Assembly (NCBI RefSeq): GCF_932294415.1
Contig: NC_065538.1
Span: 46,786,843 to 46,850,842, forward strand
Source: Quercus robur
Taxonomy: Eukaryota > Streptophyta > Magnoliopsida > Fagales > Fagaceae
Direction: 5' to 3'
Length of the DNA stretch: 64,000 bases
In this document: piece by piece, positions 44,440 to 57,021 of the stretch
Layout: every line of letters begins with the position of its first letter
Numbering within the stretch: position 1 is the first letter of the stretch
The notes under the pieces: generated by a model
What the model was told of the DNA's origin: nothing
The model's database searches: none
What the model saw: the letters and a program-made list of their open reading frames with translations, nothing else
Position numbers and translations under genes: made by a program

Positions 44440-46639
44440 CTTGACTTGCACACAAAGTAGAATTAAACTTGGACTTATACTAATAGACTAATATATCTCT
44501 AACAAGTAGAAAGTGGTTCTCAAGGAAAGCTTTTTTGGAGTATTTGTATTGCATCTGTTGCTTCTAACAGGTTTACTTAGTAATTATGCTAAATTTTTTT
44601 CCCCGTCTTCTTTTTCGTTTTATTTACCTTTGTTTATTTCTATTATTATCATTATGTTGTTTTTCTTTTTAGCTGCTTATAGGAAGATTATTTGTAGTGA
44701 GTAAACTTGATTTTACCATTATGCAACCAAATAAAATAATTTATTTGAGCTATTACTACTTTTTGTTAATGTGTTTTCTACAGCAATTTGAATGGACCCA
44801 TTTTGATTTTTCTATGGCAGTTTAATGAATTGATTTTATACTACGTTTGTGTTGCGTTTAATAACATTGTGTTTTAACATTTATAAAATTTATATGTGGT
44901 TAGTTTGAATTGTTGGCACATTTAATCAGCTATATGATTTTGTGGTTTTAGAATCAATGAGATCGTGTATTCTTAGGTTTATAATTTAACAGATTATATT
45001 TTTATGGTTTTCTAAATTAATTATCTCTATTTTTTCCCTTTGTTTTCCCGATTTCCCACAAAGTGTTCAAAGAAATGCTTGAACTAAAAATATTGTTCTC
45101 TTTGTGCCGACCATCATTGGCTGCTGCAAGTTTAGAATCAAGTATGTTCTCTTTCCTTCAATTTTTTGCTATAACTAAGTGGAATGAATTGGGAATTAGA
45201 AAACTAATATTAAATAAACTTAAATTCTCATCAAGAGGGAATTTTAATTACCATGAGCCGCCAAGTGAAGCTTGGTCTTCCCTAGCAACTATGTAAGGGC
45301 AGAGAAGAATTCAGCTATGGCTTATAAAGGCAATAAGCAATCTGTCAAAATGAACAATATGGTAGAAACCAAAGGCAAGGTTTTTATTGAAAAGATTAAA
45401 TGAATCATAATTACCAGTTACTTTTTTTGTTTAATTTCTTCAGAAAAAGGGAATAGTATAGGTATTCAAAGATATTGGATTGGATGACTGTAAATATTTA
45501 TGCTTTTGTAGATTTAGTTTTTGTAGATCAGGCGTCAACATCAACAAGAGGCTTGACATTAGAGTTTTGAGACTTGAGATTGATGCTTAAGAGAGAATTT
45601 TTATGCTCTCTTGCACTTTAGCTCAATGAAATTTTGCAATATAATGCCAACGGTATTTTGAAATTTATTTATTTATTTTTAAATGAGGTGTAGAATATGG
45701 GGATATGATGAACTTGAAACAATGCCAATTTTAGAGTATAAATCTTTTACCTTTTCTGCTACCGATAAGTTGTAATGCTAATTAAATTCTTGTAAATTTA
45801 AGCAAAAAGGTACCTTTAGCTTTATAAATTTCACATGGAATATGGATTGAATAAATAAAACATTATTTCTGCTTCGTTTGGCTATAAAAATTTCTATTTA
45901 AATATTAATTTGGTACCTTAAATGTTGGAATTCTTTTATATGACTTTTGGAATGCATTAGTCATGTAATTGAAACATGAGCCTATAAAATTTTTCTGTGT
46001 ATCACACGGGCTAATTACTAGGATGTACAAAAAGTTCATGATTTTCTGTCTTTACATTTATAGCCAGAGAAATAAACATATATAGCGAGAGAAATATTAA
46101 GGTGAGTTTTGGAAAAGCAATGTGGCCAAATAGCTAATAATAATGCCAATTATGCTCATTGAGGTCTTGAATCCAATAATATTGTTAATATTGGTATTAA
46201 AATAGGTGGGTGGGCTTTTAAGATGGCTCATAATTAATATTGTGAAAGCCACTGTTGGTCAAATTGGTTGGTATATCAAACACGGTTTCTTTAATGAAAT
46301 AGATGCGTGTGTTGAGGATCCCCCAACAAATTCCTCTTGATGTGTTTTAAGTGGTTAAGCTAGCTGACTTCTTTTTATGGCTAATTAGAAGCATCATGCT
46401 AACTTGATTTTTTAATTTAAACTAAAGTTGGTGGGACATCATGGGTCTAATGCACGATGATCTATGAGAGAAGAAGAGCGGTCAGTCATGAAAGGAACAC
46501 AATTTGGAATCATGTTATACATATGGAAGATAATATCCAACTTTCAAGTATTTTTTTAATGAAATTAAAAAAACCATTGATGCTTTATTTTTTATTTTTC
46601 ATAAATAATGGTAAAGTTGTAATTTACAACTATTTGTTT
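44440..46639. other. 2.2 kb without a recognisable gene
   Basis: AT-rich. Two frames of 63 and 77 codons (44513-44704; 45063-45296) show no family resemblance, splice context or codon character that I can support. It could be old repeat DNA. Confidence 0.5.
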
Positions 46640-47070
46640 TGTTGGCTTTAATTCCGTGCCAAATTTGATTGTAATTTTATTCAATCTTTTATACCCTGTA
46701 TTTATTGTGGGATTTAATTGTAAGGGTTGTGTGTGAGAGAGAGAAAGAGAGAGTAAATACTCAAGCAAATTGAAGACTAAAGAGTTTTCGCGGGTAGCCC
46801 GCGATTAAGCATCCTGCGAAATGATGCATGTGCCCTGCACATGACTAGAATGCGAAGAGTTAGGACAGGATGGAGACAGCTGTGTTTCACAAGTAGCTCG
46901 CGGGTAAGGTCTTCCCGCGAGACAATCCACAAATGTTGAGGAGTGCTTCTGAGAGAAAACCCTAGTCACAAACCTTGAGAGTTAGAAATTGTTATGCTCA
47001 CATATCTCTACACAATTGCTTGTGGATTTTCCTCAACTCCTACCTCTCCATTTCTATACCATTGAGAGGT
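46640..47070 (+). mobile_element. LTR fragment related to 30482-31566
   Basis: Begins TGTTGGCTTTAATTCCGTGCC and follows the same layout as the LTR at 30482: 'CCCTGTATTT', a GAGAGAGA tract, CGCGGG/CCGCGA repeats in place of TCGCGAC, then 'ACCCTAG' and 'CATTGAGAGG'. It stops after ~430 bp. Solo fragment, no coding. Confidence 0.65.
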
Positions 47071-48693
47071 TGATAAAAATAATAAATAAATAAAACTCGA
47101 TGTTTATAAGATAGGTGCCTCAGAGCATTCACATCAAAGATCTTAAAATTTTTAACATTTAGCAACTCAAAACACTACTTTACCTATTTAATAACTCACT
47201 TTACAATTCATCCAACATTAAATTTTCTTTTTTTTTTTTTTTTGAACACTTCATTTAAATTTTTTTTTTATTCTCTCTCTTCCTATCTATGTCTTTCTCA
47301 TAGGAAGTAGTCCAAATAGTTCACATTCTTCTCAACCCCATCCAAGCAAACCCACAGCCAACCACCACCACCTAAAAAAAAAAAAAACTGCCACCAACCT
47401 CACCACTTCATGAGATAGAAATGGTTCTTTCATATCATTCACTCTTCCATGAAAAGGAACCAAGAAAAGTGAAAATGACCACAAATATTGGTCACCAACT
47501 CTTCACACACATTCGTTTGGCCACTCCATTGGATGTTCCAAACATCCACAAGCTCAAATGGGTGATAGTGTACTCTTGATGAGATCTTTACCAGACACTC
47601 GAAGATCAAATGGGTACTAGAAAACAAAACCGCACAAACGCAACAATCCCACACCGAAAAAAAACCCCACAAACACAAGAAACACACAATGATCGAAACC
47701 AAAAAAAATAAAAAATAAAATAAAAAAACCACCAACACAACAAACCCACACCAATTAAAACGCAACAAACCTACACCGAAAAAACAAAACCCATAAACTG
47801 AAACCACCATAACCCACAGCACAATCGAGAGAATGAAAGAATAGAGAAAATTTAAAAATCTAAGAGTGAGAAATGGATTAGATGGTTCACAGAAGCTTGG
47901 TTCGGTGGTTCAAGGCAGGGGCAAGATGGCTGGGGTGAGAGGGCTAGTGGCATGGGTGATAGCAGGGGAGAAGCAACAAAAGAGAGAAACAAAGAATACA
48001 CGCATGAAAAAGAAAGAGAGAAAAAGGAGAGGCACACGTGTGAAAGGGATTAGAAGATAGTATTTTGCTTATAACATTCAGCTACAGTGAACTGCTATGG
48101 ATGGCAACTCACTCAGGGACAACCCAACATAATTTAGGATCTAAGGCGAAAAATTTATAAGGGTCCTTTAATATGTAAATATTAATTAAACAAAATTATT
48201 TACTATTAATCAAATCATGGTTAATTTGATATATTAAATACATAATTTGATAAATAATACCAACTAAACTAATGTTAATTTCATATAGAGAATTGAATAT
48301 CATAGTTGAATCATAAATATTAATATATAAAAAATAGAAATATATTACGATTAAAAAAGATACTTTATTTTGGATATATGGTAATGCATTGTTAAGTAAA
48401 GTTGTAATCTAATTTTTAATTTTATATCTTGTTTTTAAGAGAAAGAGATACATATTATTTGGTGTGTAACTTTGTAGGATATCAATTTACAAAAATTAAA
48501 ATCTCAAATCATTAGGAGAGATTAATCTTTAATTAATGATTTAATACATTTGCAACCTTTTTTGAAACATTTTAGGGTTTCAATTGGGTTAAGATTTTAT
48601 TAGTTTCGTACTTTGAGAGTCTTAATAGAAACGAAAAGGAAAAATGCACTAAAAGCATTATAAAATATTCAAAATATAAAGTGATATTGACTC

Positions 48694-49457
48694 TGTAAGG
48701 ACCAGATTTGGCTCCCTAACCCAAAAGATGGATGGGCTTAGGCCCAAAAAGCCCAAAACAATGAATTTGTAAAGAGTAGGTTGGAAAACTTGGCTAAAAT
48801 GAGTTGGACAACAAATAAAGTGGGCTCAAATGATTAGAACATAAAGATAGATTGATTTAATCCAAAGAAAATCGACTTCAGCATAGTCTGAGGAGATCGG
48901 TTCTTATATATTCCTACTAAGTTACAATTTGGTTCCTGATTGCTATAGTGTTTCTCTCTTGATTTCTCGATCCCCTATTCCTCAGGGGTCTCTTACATTA
49001 TATATCTCCCTTTTAATGATCTTGGTCCTCCATTTGTTGATCATCCAGGCCATTACTTAAGTGCTTGTCCTATCGGACACCCCTTCTGACCCTCTGTGAG
49101 TTGGGGTAGCCAAAGCAGCACTGTTCAGGGGTTTTCTCCACATAAATACGGCCAAAAAGATAGTTGCAGAGCATTCAATGCGGTGGCAGCAAATTTTCCT
49201 TAGATATTGCCTAGCTCCTATTCTTCCAGTACGTTCGTAGCGCATGTCTTTATCAATAGAACCCCTTGGAACGTTGCCCTGGATGATAGGAGGCACATCT
49301 TGATCTTCGTTGCGTTTATCCGAGGGGATATTCCTCCTCGAACAACCTCTCTCAGCCATTACGGTCATAATTTGCTCATGAAGTTCGAAGTATTACGTCT
49401 CTCTTGCTATCTATCTATTCTCGGACCATTGTGCCTTTTCGGACAAGGCCCAAGGCC

Positions 49458-49496
<39 letters not shown>

Positions 49497-49511
49497 GGCC
49501 TGTGTTCCACA
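48694..49511 (-). repeat. 3' LTR of gypsy 2
   Basis: 818 bp, plus-strand ends TGTAAGGACC...TTCCACA. Colinear with 59017-59830. It contains a (TA)n run (49461-49493) and a minus-strand TATA-like GATATATAATG near 48998-49008. Confidence 0.93.
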
Positions 49512-50020
49512 ATAGCCCCTCAAAACTCCAGTTTTCCCTTCCTATCCGAGGAGAAAAGTGGGGTTTTGATGTTGAAAAAACAAATCTCACATGTTCCCCC
49601 GATTTCTGCACGTAAGAGTGCCGTTTCATGTGTCCCATAACTGTTCCTGATGCTTTGGAGCCCGCAATACCTCATTAAATGCTCCAGGCAGCGCTCTGTT
49701 CCCCGTATCCTACAGTGAGAAGTAGATCCTACGGCTGACATTTCCCTTAGAATTTTGAGCGGGATAACTCCCACTCAATTTCACCTCCTATATAAGACGC
49801 CTGAAGGGCTCATTTTTTTTTTTTTTACTTTACAAAATCTTCAAACTCTCAAGAACTTCCCTCTCTCCCAACTTTCAAGAAGTTCCTGCAATGTCACTTG
49901 TTCTCTTTTCTGTAAGTTTTCATTTTTCTGGGTTCTTTTCTTCTCGGCCAGTCTTCTCGGCCCTTTATTCTTCGTTTCCATTTCCTAAAGACTTCTTTCT
50001 TTCCCCTTTAGCTTACCTAG
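49512..50020 (+). promoter_or_regulatory. Promoter and 5' UTR of the gypsy-2 antisense gene
   Basis: A TATA box, CCTATATAAG (TATATAA at 49789-49795), lies ~225 bp before the ATG at 50021. It is followed by a CT-rich leader (TTTCTTCTCGGCC, CTCTCAAG) typical of plant 5' UTRs. On the minus strand, GAGGGGCTAT next to the LTR (about 49512-49521) is the likely polypurine primer. Confidence 0.6.
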
Positions 50021-52597
50021 ATGGGTAGATTTAAGCACCTTATAAACTCTCCCACCGATATGAAGGGCTTCAGGGCTAAGTACCACATTCCACAGGGAGT
50101 AGCCTTGCGGTATTTTGCTCTAAACCAAATAGCCACAGATAGAAAGGAAGGGAAGGTCGTTATTCCTATGATCGCTGTCATAGAAGGAGGAATAACACTT
50201 CCCATGGGTAGGGTGACCCGTAACTACCTAATTAACCATAAGTTGTGTCCCCACCAGTATGCTCCTAACCTGTTTAGAGTCTTAGGTAGTGTAGACGCTC
50301 TCAACGAGCAAATGGGCTTGGGACTTACATGGCACAACGTCGTTCATATGTACAAGTGCCATTCTCTTGCCGACGCGAGATATTACCTTAAGTCCCGGTC
50401 TATTGTTGTTAGGCTGGTATCGTGTCTTCCCAAGTCCAACAACGGCATGAAGGACGACTACTTGATCGCCTTCAAGAAGTGGCACGACGGTTTTCACTAC
50501 CCAATTCGGGAGGGAAAGCCAGGTGGGGTACCCTAGGTTTAGGTCCCTTGGCATAGGGTTTAGTTTTCTTAGATTTGTAATGCCTTCTTTTAGTATTTTG
50601 TTTTCCTTTGGTAATGGTTCTTGTTGGTCTAACCATGATTTGCTCCTCAGTTGTTTTTGCAGATAAAAGGTACGTCGCTCCCAGACTTAGCCTTGTCAAC
50701 ATAGTGGGTCTCAACAAGGTGTTGAAGTCCGAGATTTTTATGAGTGAAGATGGGAAACTATGAGCCGTCCACTTAATACTGGACTTCGAGTTCGACATAT
50801 TCCAAGACATGGGCCAAGCAATAAGGGCAGGTGACCCCAGACTCTGCCGGATAGACATCTCATGGCCCGGTTTCTTGGCTCGAGAGGACTTGCCACCCGT
50901 TGAGCTGCCTTTCCATCACTCTCCTCATAAGGTAGCTGTACCGAGAGAAGAAACAGCCTCCTCATGCCTGCCTCTAAAGGCTGAAATTGATCAGTTTCAC
51001 CTCAAAGAAGAAGAAGATACGTAAGAAAGGCCTGTGGAGCTCTCAAATTCTGAGGGTGAACTTGACAAATCCTCTACGACCCATTCTCCCAAACTTATAA
51101 TTGCTCAGGTGGATAGTAGCTCCGAGGAGGAGGACATCATGGCCTTGAACCTTAGGAAAGGTCTAAAAGATATCCTCGTAGGGAGGAACAAGGGGTCATC
51201 TTCTAAGAATGCTCCAAACACTCAGCTTCCTCCCAATCTTCCCCCTCCCCCTTTTCCTTGCCTGTTTGGCCTTCTCCTCAATCCAAACTTGTAAAGGAAG
51301 AAGAGGAAGGAGAAAGACGTCAAGGAAGGGTATATTCCTCCACCGAGGGACCTGAAATAGCAAAAAGTCAACAAAGAGTGCTAGAGTCCTCGATGGAGAG
51401 CAGAGAGGCCGAGCACTCGGCTAATATATGCCATCCAATTTAAAACCCTATGTTGGAATTGGATGGCGTGGCATTGCCCTGGAATTCCTCTATTAAGGAA
51501 TTCCAAAGAGGCCATGCTTATCATGTGGCCGAGACCTTGGAGCACCCCCTCTTGCTGCCTAAGGACATGGAGGCCTTGAAGAAAGTGAGGTAGCCTAAGC
51601 TTTTCCTATCCATGAAGAGGGACCTGGCCGTGGTAAGCCCCTAGGCCCACTTCACTTGTTTCTATTCCAACTCTTTTGTTTTGTTTCTAATATGTCCCCT
51701 TATTGCTTATGTACAAGCTATCCAAGAAGTGTTCATGGCCGAGGAGTGGGTTAATGACACCTGAAATGAAGCCAGGGTCGAGGCCAACCTCCGTGCCAAG
51801 GCTAACAAGGCCTTGGGAGTAGCTGAACAAAAGAATAAGGAGCTTGCCAGCAAGCTCGTTGCTGAGGAAAAGGCTCGTCTAATTGCTCAGGCGAGCTTGA
51901 AGAACGCCGAGGACCAAGCCAAGGACCAACATAAGAAGCTTCATCTCACCGAGATAGAGTTGGACACCCAGAGACAACTGGTCCTGGATCTTAAAGCCAA
52001 GTTGCAAAAGGCCAAGGATGCAACCCAGGTGGCCAGGGAAGCTTTCGAGGTCGCGGAGATGGCATCCTACGAACGTGGGTGCAGGAAACGTAGATAAGGC
52101 TAGCGGACAAGCTGGCGGAGGTGTGCAGGGATTACTGCAAAGAGGTATGGGCCGAAGCGCTCAACCGAGCAGGGGTCCCTACTACCTCCAAGTGGAGGAG
52201 CGCTGAGAACATTTTTTATCCAAAGGACATCAGGGAAGTTCCAGCAATGCTCCCTCCTCCTGCTGTACTTCCTCTCCCACCTCCTAAACAGCCCTCCACT
52301 ATCCAAGCCCCTTCTCTTGATACTGAAGTCTCAATAAGGGCGGACAAGACCAATGACCAAGACCAGGAGACCGAGGCGGCCAAGGGTAAGAAGGTTGTCA
52401 AGGATGGTCCCTACCCTGGGGATAAAGGTAGGGGTAAGGAAGTCCAGTCGCTGACCAAGGCCAAGCACTCCGAGAATGCTCTCACGATTCAGGATGTGGT
52501 CTCCAAGGCTAAGGATGCTGAGTCCAAGCCCAAAACTGGTAATGCCAAATCTAAGTCAGCTGATCCCAAGGAGGACCCTCCCCAAACTAAGGCGTAG
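50021..52597 (+). pseudogene. Antisense gene of gypsy 2 (putative gypsy-type transposon domain, coiled coil)
   Basis: Exon 1 (50021-50522) starts 'MGRFKHLINSPTDMKGF' and holds the plant gypsy-type transposon domain: 'GKVVIPMIAVIEGGITLPMG', 'LFRVLGSVDALNEQMGLGL', 'YYLKSRSIVVRLVSCLPKS'. A 140-bp intron (50523-50662, CAG|GTGGGG...TTTGCAG|AT) is phase 1 and rejoins as Asp-Lys-Arg ('KRYVAPRLSLVN'). Then follow 'AVHLILDFEFDIFQDMGQA' and an acidic Ser-rich part. A second likely intron is 51633-51717 (acceptor altered to CAAG). The end is a long coiled coil (51790-52080), 'VCRDYCKEVWAEALNRAGVP', and a Lys/Pro-rich tail to TAG 52595. Breaks: TGA 50761, TAA 51022, TGA 51760, and frame changes near 51280 and 52090. 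Role unknown. Confidence 0.82.
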
Positions 52598-52922
52598 TTA
52601 TAGGATCTTTTTACTTCCCTTTTTTTTTTTTTTTTTTTGGTTGTTGTGGTAGTTCACCACTGTTTATAATGTACATTCCTTTTGATCAATGAAAAGACTA
52701 CACTTTTTATTTCACATCTGTTTATAACCTTTGATCTCTGATTCCTGTAGTTATTGTGCTACCTTCTGATAAGACTTAGGATGATTATGCTTGCTAATTC
52801 AAATGAATTAAACACCAATAAATAGTAAAGAAAGTGATCATAAATTTGTATTGAGAACTAGGCCCCCAATAGTTAGTAGAAAAAGATCTAAGGGGACAGA
52901 CATAGTCCTGGTTCTGCCCAAC
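52598..52922 (+). other. 3' flank of the antisense gene
   Basis: A poly-T tract (52619-52639) is followed by TTTGATCAATGAAAAG and T-rich DNA, a plausible plant 3' UTR for the antisense gene. No frame of interest. Confidence 0.4.
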
Positions 52923-53570
52923 ACTTATGCAAATAATCAAGGATACCAATTTGCTCAAAATAGGAGGTCCGAGAGACTAGGCATAATCATAGTTTTTGCT
53001 TAATACTTAGAGAAATGAATTGAAGTATTAATTTACCCAAAGTATATGGTCCAAGAGACCAGGCATGACTGAGGTTCTGTTTAACACTTAGAAAAATGAA
53101 TTGAAGTATTAATTTACCAAAAGTATGTGGTCCAAGAGACCAAGCATGACTGAGGTTCTGTTTAATACTTAGAAAAATGAACAAAAGTATTAATTTACCC
53201 AAAGTATGTGGTCCGAGAAACAAGGCATGACTGAGGTTCTGTTTAATACTTAGAGAAATGAACTGAAGTATTAATTTACCCAAAGTATGTGGTTCGAGAG
53301 ACAAGGCATGACTGAGGTTCTGTTTAGTACTTAGAAAAATGAAATGAAGTATTAATTTACCCAAACTATGTGGTCCGAGAGACCTGGCATGACTGAGATT
53401 CTGTTTAATACTTAGAAAAATGAACTGAAGTATGAATTTGCCTAAAGTATGTGGTCCGAGAAACTAGGCATAACTGAGGTTCTATTTAATACTTAGTGAA
53501 ATAGTTTAAGTATAAATTTGTCCAAGGTATGTGGTTCGGGGAACCAAGCATGACCAAGGTTCTACTTAAT
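52923..53570 (-). repeat. 81-bp tandem array, gypsy 2
   Basis: Eight head-to-tail units start at 52923, 53005, 53086, 53167, 53248, 53329, 53410 and 53491 (period 82, then 81 six times). The unit reads ACTTAGAAAAATGAACTGAA...GGTTCTGTTTAAT. Because 81 is 27 codons, one minus-strand frame stays open for several units, which explains the 125-codon frame at 52987-53364. The array lies just past the end of pol, as in gypsy 1, although the unit sequence is different. Confidence 0.95.
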
Positions 53571-53638
53571 ATTCAAACGAATAGTAGAATGCACGACATG
53601 CAATATCATAAACCCAAATGTGGTAAACAAAAATTTCA

Positions 53639-54852
53639 TTAATAATAATACCTTCTCATGTTGTTTACATTCCAGGGGCGTGGTACAACCATTTCCTCTA
53701 GATCTTCAAGATAATATGCACCTATTCCAACCACGAATGTAATGCGATATGGTCCTTCCCAGTTAGGCCCCAACTTTCCCCAAGTTGGGTTCTTAGCAAT
53801 GCCCAAAACCATTCTTAACACCAAGTCTCCAGGTGCTAATGGTCTTAGCTTCACGTTGGCATCATACCCTTGCTTGAGCTTGTGTTGATAATAGGCCAAT
53901 TAGAACACGACATTTTCTCTTCGTTCTTCAATTAAGTCTAAGTTTTTCTCCAATAGCCCGTATTTAATGTTCGAAGTGAAAGAACTCATTCTTAGTGTTG
54001 GGAATCCAGTCTCCAGAGGGATAGCAGCCTCAGCTCCATAAGTCATTGAAAAGGGTGTCTCTCCTATTGACTTGCAAGGTGTGGTCTGATATGTCCAAAG
54101 GACATGTGGTAGCTCTTCCACCCATTTCCCCTTCGCATCATCTAATCTCTTCTTAAGTCCACCCACTATGACCTTATTTATAGCCTCGGCCTGTTCATTC
54201 CCCTGTGGGTAAGCTGGGATAGAATACCTATTCGCAATTCCCAGGTCACAACAATACCTCCTGAAGGCTTTGCTATCGAATTGAAATTCATTGTTTGAGA
54301 TGAGTGTATGAGGGATCCCAAACCAAGTAACAATGTTCTTCCAAACAAATCTCTTTGCATCCATGTCTCTGATATTTGCTAATGGTTCAACTTCAACCCA
54401 CTTGGTGAAATAATCCGTGCCGACTAGTAAATATCTCTTGTTCCCTACTGTCTTAGGGAAAGGTCCAATAATATCCAAGCCCTATTAAGTAAAGGGCCAA
54501 GGGCTGGATAGAGGATTAAGGACCCCTCCTGGTTGATGGATATTTAGGGCGAATCTTTGGCACTGGTCACACTTCTTCACATATTCTTGTGCTTCCTTCT
54601 GCATGTTCGGCCATCAGTATCCTTATGTAAGGGCTCTGTGAGATAAGGATCTGTCTCTTGTGTGGCTTCCACAAATCCCTTCATGCAACTCCTCCAGAAG
54701 TAGCTCTGATGCCTCAGGGTGTATGCACAGCAGGTATGGCCCAGAAAAAGAGCGTTTGTACAATTTTTTTTCCTCGAACAGCCAAAACTGAGGAGCCTTC
54801 CTTCACACCTTGTCAGCTTCTAATTTATCCTCATATAAGATATCTTCCTTAA
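53639..54852 (-). pseudogene. Gypsy-2 integrase
   Basis: Upstream part (54852-54490): remnant H-H-C-C zinc motif ('YVKKCDQCQRFA'). Core: 'MDIIGPFPKTVGNKRY' with the first Asp; then 'LISNNEFQFDSKAFRR', where the usual S-D-N-G reads S-N-N-E, so the second catalytic Asp is lost; then Glu in 'QAEAINKVI'. C-terminal part (53899-53639): 'LAPGDLVLRMVLG', 'WEGPYRITFVVG', 'PRPWNVNNMRRYY'. In-frame stops lie at 53900 and about 54484. Non-functional. Confidence 0.88.
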
Positions 54853-55580
54853 GGAATAGCACTATAAGGTCCATCAAACTAGGCCCCACCCTGATCTGAT
54901 GGATATGGACTACCTCATTCTTCATCTCGGTAGGCTTACACAGATCTTTAACAAGGATGACCCGAGGTAGGTTCTGTGCCAAAGAGGTTGCGAGCGTGGC
55001 CAGAGAATCGGCATGGGTGTTTCCACTTCTAAGAATGTGCTGTAAATTGAAAGACTCAAAACCAGACTATAAACACCTAACCTGACTTAAGTACTCTTGC
55101 ATTCTCATGTCCCTAGCCTCCAATTCTCCTTGAACCTGGCCCACAACCAGCCTTGAATCTGAGAATATCTCTACTACCTTTCCACCCATTTTCTAAACCA
55201 TGGTCATTCCTGCCAGCAGAGTTTTATATTCAGCTTCATTGTTTGTGGCCGAGAAGTCTAATCTCAAGTATTTCTCAATTACGATCCTTTCAGGAGATAT
55301 CAGAACTAACCCGACTCCAGATCTTCTGTGATTCGTCGCACCATCAACATACACCTTCCAGAACAAAGGTTCATGTAAAGAGATTACACCAATTGATTTT
55401 CCATCCATGTTCTGTTTTTCTACTTTCTCTTCTATGGGGATTTCAGCAAACTCGGACACCAGAGCAGCGAGGACCTACCCTTAACAGAGGTGCGAGGCAT
55501 ATACTTGATATCAAAAGCCCCAAGGATCGTACCCCACTTGGCAATCCTTCTTGTGTAATCAGCATTCTGAAATAGAGATC
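54853..55580 (-). pseudogene. Gypsy-2 RNase H
   Basis: 'FWKVYVDGATNHRRSGVG' (DGA catalytic motif), 'SATNNEAEYKTLLAGM' (Glu), then after a stop at 55193 'FSDSRLVVGQVQG' and 'THADSLATLATS'. One frame change separates this from the RT part (between 55591 and 55459). Confidence 0.85.
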
Positions 55581-56960
55581 TAAGTGGAAGCTAGGTCAGG
55601 ACAACAATTGTGTGTGATTGGAAGTAGTGGGAGAGTTTGCGCGTAGCATGCACGACTACCAAAGTGGCTTTCTCCAGTGGTAGGTAACGGATCTCGGCCT
55701 CGTGTAGCGACTTGCTCACATAATAAACTGGCCTCTGGACACCATTATCAACTCGAACAAGCACCAGGCTTACTGCATAGGAAGCTACAGCAATATAAGC
55801 AAACAAAACCTTATCCATCTCGGGTCTAGACATAATGGGCGGCCGAGATAGGTACTCCTTTAGCTGTTGGAAGGTTAAGACACACTCCTCAGTCCATTCA
55901 AATCCCTTCCACTTGTTCAAAAATTGGAAAAAATGTCTACACCTGTCTGCTAACCGAAAGATGAATCGGTTTAAAGTAGTGGTCATCCCTGTTAACTTCT
56001 GGACCTCTTTGGGATTCCGTGGTGGTCGTAAATTGTTGATTGCTCTAATCTGGTCAGGATTGACTTCAATTCCATGGTGTGTAACCATGTACCCCTAAAA
56101 CTTACCCGATCCAACCCCAAAAGAACACTTAGAACTATTGAGTCGCAACTTATGCCTCCTCAAAATCTCAAAGATATTCCCAAGGTCGTTAATGTACTCA
56201 GATTCCAACTTACTCTTGACCACCATGTCGTGTATATAAATCTCAATGTTCTTTTCCAACTGTGGTTCAAACATCCTAGTCATCATCATCTGATAGGTAG
56301 ACCCCACATTTTTTAGACCGAAGAGCATCACCTTGTAGTGGTAATTCCTAATACAAGTGACAAAAGCGGTCTTCTCATGATCACCTAAAGCCAGTGGTAT
56401 TTGATGGTACCCTTGAAAGGCGTCCAAAAAGCTCATCCGAGGATGGCCTACAGTTGCATCTACTAGCTAGTCTATCCGAGGCATAGGGAAAGGATCTTTT
56501 GGACATGTTTTATTTAAATCGGTGAAGTCCATACACACTCGCCACTTCCCATTCTTCTTTTTCACCACTACTGTATTGTCCAACCACTCGGGGTAAAACA
56601 CCTCTTTGATAGCCCCAGCCTATTTAAGATTCATCACTTCATCTTTGACAACATCAGAATGGTCCTTAGGTGAGTGTCGAGGAGGTTGCTTTTTGGGGGT
56701 GACAGATGGATTGACATTCAAATTATGGCAGATGAAGCTCGAATCCACCCCCGGAGCTTCATAAGCGCTCCACGCGAACACATCAATGTTCCTCTTGAGA
56801 AATTCTATCAGCTCTTCCTTCTCTTGAGGAGGTAGCTGAGCTCCAACTTGAAAAAACTTATTCAGATCATCTTCCACAACAATTTTCTCCAAATCCTCAC
56901 ATTTCGCCTCCTCAACTGGCCCCTTGACAAGTAGCACAGGAGACTTTGATTGCTATAAGC
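55581..56960 (-). pseudogene. Gypsy-2 reverse transcriptase
   Basis: Begins with the linker 'IDVFAWSAYEAPGVDSSF' (56800-56750) and continues in the protease frame. RT landmarks: 'NGKWRVCMDFTDLNK', 'MSFLDAFQGYHQI', 'LFGLKNVGSTYQMMMTRMF', and active site Y-I-H-D (about 56230-56241) where Y-I-D-D is needed. Thumb and connection: 'GIEVNPDQIRAINNLRPPR', 'YYVSKSLHEAEIRYLPLEK'. Stops lie at about 56620, 56467 and 56095. The enzyme cannot be active. Confidence 0.9.
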
Positions 56961-57021
56961 CCCCCTCAACAAAGACCAACGACTCAGCCACAAGCTGATG
57001 CATAATTGCAATCACGAGGCA

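Noticed and set aside
45063-45296. 77-codon plus-strand frame
   Set aside because: No family resemblance, start context or neighbours to support it.
47439-47822. 127-codon minus-strand frame, hydrophobic
   Set aside because: Low-complexity DNA inside a non-autonomous TIR element; no recognisable domain.
52987-53364. 125-codon repetitive minus-strand frame
   Set aside because: Stays open only because the 81-bp repeat is a multiple of three; not a credible protein.
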